A stretch of DNA of 64,000 nucleotides from Jaltomata sinuosa (lineage: Eukaryota; Streptophyta; Magnoliopsida; Solanales; Solanaceae), in assembly GCA_003996215.1 (NCBI GenBank), contig QJPP01003484.1, positions 1-64,000 of the forward strand, written 5' to 3'. Every line of letters begins with the position of its first letter. The first letter of the stretch is position 1. Positions 34,424 through 45,498 of the stretch are shown here, piece by piece. Below the pieces are notes generated by a model. It was not told the DNA's origin, ran no database searches, and saw only the letters and a list, made by a program, of their open reading frames with translations. The translations under genes were made by a program, and so were the position numbers.

Positions 34424-36946
34424 TCAGATTCCGGAATGATGTTGGAGACCGCCAGGGTCTCCAAAACATGAAAACTCGATGGAGTGTGGCGTTTCAGCTT
34501 CCTCTTTGGGCTCCATCGCTAGTCCCGACAACTTCTTCGCTCTTTCTTTGCAGATTCTCTTGCGGTGTTTTCGTTTTCTAGGTTTAATTTCACCGCCTTC
34601 CTCTACATGTTTCCGCTCTCGCACCATACTTCTTACAACAGCTAGAGTCTCGACCAAACTCATCTCTTCACGGTGCACATCCGCAGGAGCTTCCTCAATA
34701 GCATTGATGACCGCGACCACCCTCATGTCACTTGGTTGCTTCATTACTCTGGACACATCGAACTTGACCATTTCATTGTTCAGCCTGAAGGTCAGTTCGT
34801 TTTTCTCCATGTCAACCAAGGCTCTTGCTGTGGCTAGCAATGGTCGTCCCAAGATGATGGGAACTTCGAAATCTACTTCGCAATCCAAGATCACAAAGTC
34901 AGCTGGGAAGATAAGCTTGCCAATCTTTACTAGCACATCAGACAATATCCCTACGGGTCGCTTTACCGAACGGTCAGCCATCATCACTCTCATGGACGTT
35001 GGTTTAGGAGCTCCCAAAACCAATTTGTTATACACTGCTAGCGGCATCAAATTGATACTAGCACCAAGATCACACATAGCTCTTCCGAAGTTGAGCTTCC
35101 CGATAGTACATGGAACAGTGAACGCCCCTGGATCTCCTTTCTTTTCCACTAATGACCTAGAGGAAATAGCGCTGCAGTGATGGAGGTTGTCTTCCGGCTC
35201 AAAACTTACCGTCCTCTTCTTTGTAATCAAGTCCTTCATGAACTTGGCATAACCGGGCATTTGTTCCAGCGCTTCCACCAATGGTATGTTTATTGAAATT
35301 TGCTTCAGCATGGTCATGAAGTTCAGGAACTTACCATCGTCAGCTTTCTTCTTCAACCGCTGGGGGTAAGGCGGTGGGTGTCGAAACATCATAGTTGGAA
35401 GCTTTTCAGCTTCCTTGCGTTTCTCCGCGGGCTTTGGAGTTTCCTCCTCTACTGCCTCTTCATCATCCGCAACATCACCTTGAGTCTGAACTTCCGGATG
35501 TGATTCCGGTAGTATTTTTCCACTTCTTGTGGTGATCGCCATACAGCTAGCGTCATTCCTCAGATGAGTCGTATCACTCGGCAAGGTACCTGTCTTCCTT
35601 TGGTTTAGAGATGCCGAGATCTGACCCACTTGCTACTCCAATTGCTTGATTGCGGTTGAGTGTGACTCCACTACTTGACTCAACGTTGATAACTCCGTCC
35701 GCATTGCCTTTACTCCAGAGTCAGTCGATTCCACCTTCAGCAACATCTTCGCCATCATGTTCTCAACTTTGGACGTCTCAGCCTCGCTGCCAGTTTTATC
35801 CCGATTGCCAGGTGGTATATACAACCCACCTCTATCGGTGTTGTTCCTCCAGTTTCCTTGGTCGCGCTCTTTGTAGCCACTTTTCTCATAGTGGTTGTCT
35901 CGCTGATAGTTCCGACCTTGGTTTCCCTGGCCATTGGCCTGGAAACCCCCAAGTAATTGGCCTCCTCAGTCTCTATACCTTGGGAACCCACCAGCTTGTA
36001 CCTTCTCTATACTTCCTGACGTCAAGTGCCTTGTCAGGAGATCCAACTGCATTTTCAGGTGCGCCATGTCTTGGTCGCGCTCCTCCTCTTTCCTACGCTG
36101 CTCAGCTGACATACCAACTGTATAGGTGCTAGCTGCAACCTCTGAATCTCGTGTGTGCCAGGCCCTGTTGGTCTTGGTGAGCCTATCTAAAATAGCTGTG
36201 GCGTCGGCAAAAGTGCGACCCATAAACGCTCCACCTGCTGCGTTATCCAATGTCGGCTTGGTAGCCGAATTTAGTGCCCTGTAGAATGTCTGCATCAAGA
36301 ATTCGTTGTTCAGCTGATGGTTAGTCAGCTTCTTCTTAAATCGCAACCAAGTCTCGTGCAGTGCTTCGTGCGGTTGCTGCCTGAAGTTGCTAATTTCGTC
36401 CCTCAACTGTATCATCCGAGAGGGAGGAAAGAACCTTTCTAGGAAAGCTCCTCTCAACTCTCCCCACATTGCGATAGAGTCGGGGGTCAATTCTGTTAAC
36501 CACAAAGCTGCCTCATCAGACAGAGACAACGGAAACAACCTGAGCCTGATCGCTGTCTGACTCACTCCTGGCAATTCGAACGATTTGCAGATGCCCACGA
36601 AATTCATCAAGTGCTGATTTGCATCGTCACCAGCAACACCGCGGAACACTCCTCTCAAGTTCAGCAGCTGGATCATCGTGCTAGTGATGTTGAACTTGGC
36701 TCCGGGCGGTAGCGGTGGAACAATAATGGCGCCCGTAGCGCCAGCTCCATCTAAATCAAGATCCTCATCATTCAGTACCACATCATCCTGCAGACCACCA
36801 GCATTCAAATTTTGTTGGGCCTGCAGTTCTGCAGCGATCCTTGCTGCGTCTAAGTGTGCGGCCATATTCCGCCTCAATGTTCTCGCAAGTTCGGGGTCGT
36901 AAGGTAAAATTGGTTCCCCCGAACCTCGGGTACTTGGCATGCACAA
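34424..36946 (-). pseudogene. gag-protease of body B (amber codon, two frameshifts, 9-bp loss)
   Basis: Homologous to the frames at 39839-42370 and 334-2862. From the start at 36946 the gag frame runs to about 35966. A one-base insertion near 35986 and a one-base loss in a C run near 35947 shift the frame for a short stretch. An in-frame three-codon loss lies near 36321. TAG at 35633-35635 separates gag from protease, at the same codon as in body C. The 401-codon protease part (34424-35629) keeps the CDLGAS active site and ILGRP motif and is open to its stop. Confidence 0.85.
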
Positions 36947-37046
36947 CCTGGACCCTGTCCAAAAACAAAAACAACAAACAAAAATAAAAGCAGGAACTTA
37001 TGACTAAAAGTCAACTAAACACACCAGACTTAATCAAAAACCGTAT

Positions 37047-37064
37047 TCCCCGGCAACGGCGCCA
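37047..37064 (-). promoter_or_regulatory. Primer-binding site, tRNA-Asp type (body B)
   Basis: TCCCCGGCAACGGCGCCA on the plus strand, five bases inside the middle LTR; identical to the site in element A. Confidence 0.9.
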
Positions 37065-37069
37065 CTATT

Positions 37070-38394
37070 TGATAACGCTCAAACTACACCTCAAATTAAT
37101 GAAGCGTAAGCGATCGTTGTCAAGTAAAGAACCCAAACAGAGGTTGGGGTCGAATCCCACAGAGAATAAGGTGAAGATTAAGACTTTAGTGAAGTAGATG
37201 ACTAGTGATCAATTGTTTCCGATAAATAAAAAGGGGGGGGGTTTTGTGAACAAATCGTAAACAAAAGCACCAATAATGTAAGCGAATAATCAATAGGAGA
37301 GAATGAACTAGGGATGAGTTCACCATGGCGTTGTAACAATGTCGATTCTAGGCTTAACCGGGTTCTTTCTATATGCGTGTCACGATGTGATTGCGTCATT
37401 TGTATCATCTAAACGTCTCTCGACCAAATAAACAAATTTCCTTTTCTATTCTCTCGACCTCGAAAAGATGTGCTTTTTAGCTTTCAATCCTAACATCAAG
37501 TAGCTTAATCCGGTTACGGCATTAATCATTAGACGAGAGTTAGTAGTCTCGAATCCTTGTTGTTAATCAAGTGTTCCTGGTTTTAATCTCTTTACTCAAG
37601 CAAATTAAACCTAGGCATGTTCTAATGTTTGCAACCACTAGAAAACGTGACATAAAGTATGATTAACAACGTGACTACATGTAAATTGAACCCAACGCTA
37701 CCCGAAACCTAAATCGCTACGTTTGCCATGGCTCCCACAACCCTAGTTGCGGGAGTTTTAGTTACTCATGCTCGAAGAAGAAGAGAAAATAGTTGTATTC
37801 ATAATAAAGGGAAGAAAAGTCTTACAATATAATGAAACAATCAATCTTCCAATATCCAAGAACAAGAAATACCAAGAACTCACGAACGAATCAAGAACAC
37901 GAGTTAAATACAAATGAACCGTGTTGTTTCTCTCCAAAATAACTAAAAACGTGTTTTAAACTAATGGGTGAATGAATAAAATAAATAAACCTAACATAGG
38001 GTATTTATAGGAGCCAAAGAAACCAAATCCAAAACGGGCTAGGAATCCCCAAAACGCGGGTCGCCGCCTGAAGCCACTGCCTAAGCGTTACGGCCAGGCT
38101 TGACGGACCGTCAGGGCAGTGACGGACGGTCGCCTGGGCCGTCACCGCTAGGCAGCAACACTGCCTCTATGCGACGGTCTTGGTGACGGACCGTCACATG
38201 TGTGACGGGCCGTCACTCAGGCCGTCACTCTTAGGCAGAATCCTCTTTTTCGCGTATTTCCGTCCGTCTCCGTGTTTGTTTCCATTTCCTACAAATACAA
38301 CATAAAAACATCAAAAACAACAATGGTTGCTTGAAAACGTACGATTGTTCTTAGTAAAAAGGAGTCGAAAGTGACGTAAATTAGCGTCACATCA
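37070..38394 (-). repeat. Middle, shared LTR of the array, 1325 bp
   Basis: Serves as 5' LTR of body B and 3' LTR of body C. It differs from both outer LTRs at a block near 37245-37290 (TGAACAAATCGTAAAC, as in element A) and at scattered sites such as CCCGAAACC. TATA box complement at about 38000-38011. Confidence 0.93.
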
Positions 38395-39838
38395 ACACCC
38401 TCAACTTAAAACGTTCGCTTGTCCTCAAGCAACATGACACAAAAACAATAAGACGACTCAACTAAAAAACAAACTCGTGTCTCTAGCAACTCATGGTCAT
38501 TCAACATCTTATTCCATTTTAAATCAAGCTCCCTCGTAGCCCACAAATGTATGCAACACTAACTTGCAAGGATCCAAACATGTCATTCCGATATGATAGA
38601 ACATTCTACATACACACGTGCAGCTATCCTAACAATCAATAGACAATACAGAAATCTTGGTGCCCTCACCACAAAGAAATCCCACACACACGATTTGGGA
38701 CTAGGTAAGCGCTCACACTCACAAACGATTTCAAACAATGCACATGTGATACCATATGCTTGCCCTTACTATTCTATTTCAGTTCTTCAGAAAGCCGCTC
38801 AAGATCACTACAGGACTTGTTTTGGCTTGTAATGAGGCTTCAGGTGCAGGTAGGATACATTTAGGGGTTAGTGACTAAGCCCTCCTTGGAACCATTGACA
38901 TCATATTACCACACAACTTTACTTTGTCCATCCTTATTCACCTTTTTTTATTTCCTCGTTTCTAGCTACAGATGCGGCCTCTTTGTTTTGACAATTCTTT
39001 TTATTTCTTTTTTCGATCTTTTTTTTTTCACTTCTTTTTATTTTTCTTTTCTTAGGCACACACCCGGACTTTTCATTCTATTCACAACCAATCATCTCCA
39101 TCCCCTTTTTCTTCTCATTCACCTCTATAGTAGCCACCCTCAACTTAGGCTGATTGCCTGAGTTGAGGTGCACGATGTCCAAGGAAGGACTAGGGCCAAA
39201 ATAGGGATTCAATGTAAAACAGGAATGGTGACAGGTTATTGAAAGAACAAGTTCAATTATGGCTCAAACAGGGATCAAAGGGGTTATTTATATTTGGACG
39301 GTCTTTTAGGTTAAGTGGGCTGCACACAAAAAGGGCCTGTGATCCTTTCCTAAGCAACCAAACTTCAAACTTAACAAAATAGACCGGGCAAGTTCTAGAT
39401 GCATGCACAGAGTAAGAATTTATGACAATTATCTCACACGCTCTTGGCACCAAGAAACTATATCGCTACCAACTATCAAACCACCGCTCGGCTTAAGCAT
39501 ACTCATTCCACTCATATCACACAATGACCTACAAGGATCCAGACAGTCAATTGTTTCAACATAAGCTTAAAACCAGAAAATTTTTAAGGGGCGCTACTTT
39601 GATAAGAAATCGCATGCTTTGCTATAGACACTAAAAAAAAAATTTAAACTAACAACCTAAACATGCCGGTTCTACTAGATAGCACACCGGAGGGAAAAGA
39701 AATCGGCAACAAAAACCCTCGGTGGTGACTCACAGGTTTCCCCACACCCTCAACTTAGACTCATGCATTGTCCCCAAATGCATCCATATGAAAGCTAAAA
39801 ACTGTGAGAATTAGGAATACCTGTGAAGTCGATCGGAC
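38395..39838 (-). other. Untranslated 3' region of body C
   Basis: Nearly identical to 32978-34423, including three copies of the AAGTTGAGGGTG-type tract (complement) near 38395, 39135 and 39746. No gene recognised. Confidence 0.7.
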
Positions 39839-42370
39839 TCAGATTCCGGAATGATGTTGGAGACCGCCAGGGTCTCCAAAACATGAAAACTCGATGGAGT
39901 GTGGCGTTTCAGCTTCCTCTTTGGGCTCCATCGCTAGTCCCGACAACTTCTTCGCTCTTTCTTTGCAGATTCTCTTGCGGTGTTTTCGTTTTCTAGGTTT
40001 AATTTCACCGCCTTCCTCTACATGTTTCCGCTCTCGCACCATACTTCTTACAACAGCTAGAGTCTCGACCAAACTCATCTCCTCACGGTGCACATCCGCA
40101 GGAGCTTCCTCAATAGCATTGATGACCGCGACCACCCTCATGTCACTTGGTTGCTTCATTACTCTGGACACATCGAACTTGACCATTTCATTGTTCAGCC
40201 TGAAGGTCAGTTCATTTTTCTCCATGTCAACCAAGGCTCTTGCTGTGGCTAGCAATGGTCGTCCCAAGATGATGGGAACTTCGAAATCTACTTCGCAATC
40301 CAAGATCACAAAGTCAGCTGGGAAGATAAGCTTGCCAATCTTTACTAGCACATCCGACAATATCCCTACGGGTCGCTTTACCGAACGGTCAGCCATCATC
40401 ACTCTCATGGACGTTGGTTTAGGAGCTCCCAAACCCAATTTGTTATACACTGCTAGCGGCATCAAATTGATACTAGCACCAAGATCACACATAGCTCTTC
40501 CGAAGTTGAGCTTCCCGATAGTACATGGAACAGTGAACGCACCTGGATCATCCTTCTTTTCAACAAACGACCTTGAAGAGATAGCGCTGCAGTGATGGAG
40601 GTTGTCTTCCGGTTCAAAACTAACCGACCTCTTCTTTGTAATCAAGTCCTTCATGAACTTGGCATAACCGGGCATTTGTTCCAGCGCTTCCACCAATGGT
40701 ATGTTTATTGAAATTTGCTTCAGCATGGTCATGAAGTTCAGGAACTTACCATCGTCAGCTTTCTTCTTCAACCGCTGGGGGTAAGGCGGTGGGTGTCGAA
40801 ACATCATAGTTGGAAGCTTTTCAGCTTCCTTGCGTTTCTCCGCGGGCTTTGGAGTTTCCTCCTCTACTGCCTCTTCATCATCCGCAACATCACCTTGAGT
40901 CTGAACTTCCGGATGTGATTCCGGTAGTATTTTTCCACTTCTTGTGGTGATCGCCATATAGCTAGCGTCATTCCTCGGATGAGTCGTATCACTCGGCAAG
41001 GTACCTGTCTTCCTTTGGTTTAGAGATGCCGAGATCTGACCCACTTGCTACTCCAATTGCTTGATTGCGGTTGAGTGTGACTCCACTACTTGACTCAACG
41101 TTGATAACTCCGTCCGCATTGCCTTTACTCCAGAGTCAGTCGATTCCACCTTCAGCAACATCTTCGCCATCATGTTCTCAACTTTGGACGTCTCAGCCTC
41201 GCTGCCAGTTTTATCCCGATTGCCAGGTGGTATATACAACCCACCTCTATCGGTGTTGTTCCTCCAGTTTCCTTGGTCGCGCTCTTTGTAGCCACTTTTC
41301 TCATAGTGGTTGTCTCGCTGATAGTTCCGACCTTGGTTTCCCTGGCCATTGGCCTGGAAACCCCCCAAGTAATTGGCCTCCTCAGTCTCTATACCTTGGG
41401 AACCCACAGCTTGTACCTTCTCTATACTTCCTGACGTCAAGTGCCTTGTCAGGAGATCCAACTGCGTTTTCAGGTGCGCCATGTCTTGGTCGCGCTCCTC
41501 CTCTTTCCTACGCTGCTCAGCTGACATACCAACTGTATAGGTGCTAGCTGCAACCTCTGAATCTCGTGTGTGCCAGGCCCTGTTGGTCTTGGTGAGCCTG
41601 TCTAAAATAGCTGTGGCGTCGGCAAAAGTGCGACCCATAAACGCTCCACCTGCTGCGTTATCCAATGTCGGCTTGGTAGCCGAATTTAGTGCCCTGTAGA
41701 ATGTCTGCATCAAGAATTCGTTGTTCAGCTGATGGTTAGGGCACAGTGTCAGCTTCTTCTTAAATCGCAACCAAGTCTCGTGCAGTGCTTCGTGCGGTTG
41801 CTGCCTGAAGTTGCTAATCTCGTCCCTCAACTGTATCATCCGAGAGAGAGGAAAGAACCTTTCTAGGAAAGCTCCTCTCAACTCTCCCCACGTTGCAATA
41901 GAGTCGGGGGTCAATACTGTTAACCACAAAGCTGCCTCATCAGACAGAGACAACGGAAACAACTTGAGCCTGATCGCTGTCTGACTCACTCCTGGCAATT
42001 CGAACGATTTGCAGATGCCCACGAAATTCATCAAGTGCTGATTTGCATCGTCACCAGCAACACCGCGGAACACTCCTCTCAAGTTCAGCAGCTGGATCAT
42101 CGTGCTAGTGATGTTGAACTTGGCTCCGGGCGGTACCGGTGGAACAATAATGGCGCCCGTAGCGCCAGCTCCATCTAAATCAAGATCCTCATCATTCAGT
42201 ACCACATCATCCTGCAGACCACCAGCATTCAAATTTTGTTGGGCCTGCAGTTCTGCAGCAATCCTTGCTGCGTCTAAGTGTGCGGCCATATTCCGCCTCA
42301 ATGTTCTCGCAAGTTCGGGGTCGTAAGGTAAAATTGGTTCCCCCGAACCTCGGGTACTTGGCATGCACAA
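39839..42370 (-). pseudogene. gag-protease of body C, open except for one amber codon
   Basis: Best preserved gag-protease in the window: 440 codons of gag (41048-42370) then TAG at 41048-41050, then 401 open codons of protease (39839-41044). Gag has the motifs PPGAKFNITSTMIQLL, FPLSLSDEAALWL, RFFPLSRMIQLRDEI and PNHQL, then a Gly/Asn/Arg-rich linker and a Ser/Lys-rich helix. The protease part has Arg/Pro-rich spacer, LVEALEQMPGYAKFM, active site CDLGAS (Asp at about residue 187 of this part) and an ILGRPLLATAR flap-side motif. The amber codon is CAG in element A. Coding ends before any RT. It could be a true pseudogene or use stop readthrough. Confidence 0.85.
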
Positions 42371-42470
42371 CCTGGACCCTGTCCAAAAACAAAAACAACA
42401 AACAAAAATAAAAGCAGGAACTTATGACTAAAAGTCAACTAAACACACCAGACTTAATCAAAAACCGTAT

Positions 42471-42488
42471 TCCCCGGCAACGGCGCCA
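42471..42488 (-). promoter_or_regulatory. Primer-binding site, tRNA-Asp type (body C)
   Basis: Same 18 bases as in body B and element A, five bases inside the right LTR. Confidence 0.9.
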
Positions 42489-42493
42489 CTTTT

Positions 42494-43804
42494 TGATAAC
42501 GCTCAAACTACACCTCAAATTAATGAAGCGTAAGCGATCGTTGTCAAGTAAAGAACCCAAACAAAGGTTGGGGTCGAATCCCACAGAGAATATGGTGAAG
42601 ATTAAGACTTTAGTGAAGTAGATGACTAGTGATCAATTGTTTCCGATAAATAAAAAGGGGGGGGTTTTGTAATCAACGTGAACAAAAGCAACAATAATGT
42701 AAGAGAATAATCAGTAGGAGAGAATGAACTAGGGATGTGTTCACCATGGCGTTGTAACAATGTCGATTCTAGGCTTAACCGGGTTCTTTCTATATGCGTG
42801 TCACGATGTGATTGCGTCAATTGTATCGTCTAAACGTCTCTCGACCAAATAAACAAATTTCCTTTTCTATTCTCTCGACCTCGAAAAGATGTGCTTTTTA
42901 GCTTTCAATCCTAACATCAAGTAGCTTAATCCAGTTACGGCATTAATCATTAGACGAGAGTTAGTAGTCTCGAATCCTTGTTGTTAATCAAGTTTTCCCG
43001 GTTTTAATCTCTTTACTCAAGCAAATTAAACCTAGGCATGTTCTAATGTTTGCAACCACTAGAAAACGTGACATAAAGGATGATTAACAATGTGACTACA
43101 TGTAAATTGAACCCAACGCTACCCGGAATCTAAATCGCTACGTTTGCCATGGCTCCCACAACCCTAGTTGCGGGAGTTTTAGTTACTCATGCTCGAAGAA
43201 GAAGAGAAAATAGTTGTATTCATAATAAAGGGAAGAAAAGTCTTACAATATAATGAAACAATCAATCTTCCAATATCCAAGAGCAAGAAATACCAAGAAC
43301 TCACGAACGAATCAAGAACACGAGTTCAATACAAATGAACCGTGTTGTTTGCTCTCCAAAATAACTAAAAACGTGTTTTAAACTAATGGGTGAATGAATA
43401 AAATAAATAAACCTAACATAGAGTATTTATAGGAGCCAAAGAAACCAAATCCAAAACGGGCTAGGAATCCCCAAAACGCGGGTCGCCGCCTGAAGCCACT
43501 GCCTAAGCGTGACGGCCAGGCTTGATGGACCGTCAGGGCAGTGACGGACCGTCGCCTGGGCCGTCACTGCTAGGCAGCAACACTGCCTCCATGCGACGGT
43601 CTTGGTGACGGACCGTCACATGTGTGACGGGCCGTCACTCTTAGGCAGAATCCTCTTTTTCGCGTATTTCCGTCCGTTTCCGTGTTTGTTTCCATTTCCT
43701 ACAAATACAACATAAAAACATCAAAAACAACAATGGTTGCTTGAAAACGTACGATTGTTCTTAGTAAAAAGGAGTCGAAAGTGACGTAAATTAGCGTCAC
43801 ATCA
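42494..43804 (-). repeat. Right LTR of the array (5' LTR of body C), 1311 bp
   Basis: Shares the TGTAATCAACGTGAAC block with the left LTR. It has lost one of the tandem CCGTCACTC units (about 12 bp) near 43640, and its TATA region reads GAGTATTTATAGG on the plus strand (one change). Followed by the CAACT target duplication. Confidence 0.93.
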
Positions 43805-44707
43805 CAACTCTTCCCTTCGAGTCGATATTAACCAAGTCCTAAAGGGACTGAACATAGTACTTAGAGCAAATATACAAATTTCAGGGAGCTGGTATACAAC
43901 TAATTGTACAGAAGAATGAAATAGGTCGAGGTCCAAATGCCATAACGATGAACAGGATGCAAAGAATGGGACAAAACCCAAGATTATTTTAGAAAATAAA
44001 ATGGACTAAAATTCCATGTAAGTAGTAGCAGCGGTGCAGTCCAAAGAGGATTATTCAGAACCGAGTTTGGGCTTAAAGTCTAAATTTGCTAGTTTATTTA
44101 TATTCTCTTTCATGATAATTGTTGTCTTTATTTGCAACTAACTCAAATTATTTTCTGTTTATCTAGTTAATTCCGCTAAGAGTTGCTCATTTTTTTTATA
44201 AATGAATTACTTCACAGAGCTAATTAATTAGAATTCTATTAGTTCTCTTGTGTAAGTGTTCTGTTCAAGATTGTTTTTTTGCATAAAAGTGTAAAAAGTA
44301 GAATTTCAGCTACATTATTTGTTAAAACTTGATCACCATTAGATCCCTCTTACCCCTTAAAGTGCAGATTTCTAAAAATTCATTCTTAAAACCTTTTGAT
44401 GAGCAAATCTATTTTCTTTTGTAAAAAGTTAGTCATAATAAGAGTTTTCAATATCAATGAATAACCGTGAGTTAGCGGATACTCTTGGTGCCTTAACATC
44501 CTTCTAAGAGTATTAAATTTTTAAAGTTTTTTCTTGTTTAAAGATTTTAAAGATTTTAAAGATTTTTTCAAGGTTTTCTTAATTTCCTTTATAAAATTAA
44601 GTGGCGTCTCTTGCTTTTACTTGAAATTGTTTGAACTTATTGACTTAGTTTCAAAATGATTTTTCAATGTCAAAATCTATTTTCATTTGTTAAAAAATTC
44701 GAAAACA

Positions 44708-45498
44708 TGTATTGGTGAAGAATATTATTTAACATGTAATCTATGTGTGGGTATGCTTTGAAAACCTATGGCATATGAACATGTAAATGAAAAAATAACA
44801 TCTGAACAGGTGGACTATAAAACAAATAGCATGTTAAATGATAAATTATGGCACGACATATATCATATAATCATATAAGCAAGCGGTCTATAAAATACTT
44901 AATACATGGTCTTTTAAACTAGAGAAATGTATAGCATGAAAGGAAAGTAATTATGATGTGTAAGCATATCAACTATAAAAAATGCATAATACATGGGCTC
45001 TATAACCATTAAATTACATACATGCAAGCAAATCAATTATATCATGTGAACGAGTAGATTATATACCCGAACAGATAAACTTTTACCCTCTAAGCAAATA
45101 AATGTATATTATATGAGTGAATAGATTTTTGACATTTCTAATCGTGTAAGATGTGCAGCATATAATTCCTAACCAATTACACCATAAGTAGGGTGACATA
45201 TAAGCATATATCTTATAAAGTTTATAATCTATAGACCATAATTTGTGGTGCATATACATGTAGAGAAATGAACTATGATGTGACAACTATTATATAACCA
45301 TATAGACAAGTAAACTATGAAGGTATTTAATATTTAAGCCTTAAAACCTGTGAAAACATATAGCATGTAAATAACTTGGTTTTGACATATTAGCAAATGA
45401 CCTATAACCTCTAACGAGTCTAAACAGATACACTTAAAACCTATTAATAATTAAACATATGTCATATGAGTAATTAAATTTTGACATTCTAATCATAT
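44708..45498. other. AT-rich stretch with degenerate recurring words, no gene
   Basis: Outside the Ogre-like LTR and before the next LTR. Words such as GCATGTTAAAT, GAACAGxTxxACTATAAAA, CATATAAGCAA and ACATGTAAAT recur at roughly 40-60 bp, suggesting an old, decayed minisatellite or an untranslated repeat region. No coding sequence. Confidence 0.4.

Larger units (their letters stand above)
31659..43804 (-). mobile_element. Three-LTR array of an Athila-like gag-pro-only element, single CAACT target duplication
   Basis: Order on the plus strand: LTR 31659-32977, body 32978-37069, LTR 37070-38394, body 38395-42493, LTR 42494-43804. The flanks are CAACT at 31654-31658 and at 43805-43809, and no duplication surrounds the middle LTR. 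Each body has a tRNA-Asp primer-binding site, a gag-protease frame and about 1.45 kb of untranslated sequence with no RT or integrase. The two bodies are nearly identical. The array interrupts the Ogre-like 3' LTR. Confidence 0.93.
17094..44707 (+). mobile_element. Tat/Ogre-like Ty3/gypsy element, plus strand (3' half, heavily nested)
   Basis: Contains a pol remnant (17102-17697), a long 3' UTR rich in tandem repeats, a polypurine tract (29031-29042) and a 3' LTR (29043-44707). Insertions within it: the minus-strand Ogre-like element at its left edge, the LTR-in-LTR pair at 21884-28486, and the Athila-like array at 31659-43804. LTR ends and the pre-RT coding words are shared with the minus-strand element, so both belong to one lineage. 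The 5' half lies left of the window or is deleted. Confidence 0.75.
29043..44707 (+). repeat. 3' LTR of the plus-strand Ogre-like element (about 3.5 kb, split by the Athila-like array)
   Basis: 29043-31658 and 43810-44707 are the two parts; between them lie the array (31659-43804) and the second copy of its CAACT target duplication. The start TGTTGACACCC and the segment around 44461-44610 match the minus-strand element's LTR. The end is placed at CGAAAACA (44707) by alignment to that LTR and the CA rule; uncertain by some bases. Confidence 0.75.
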
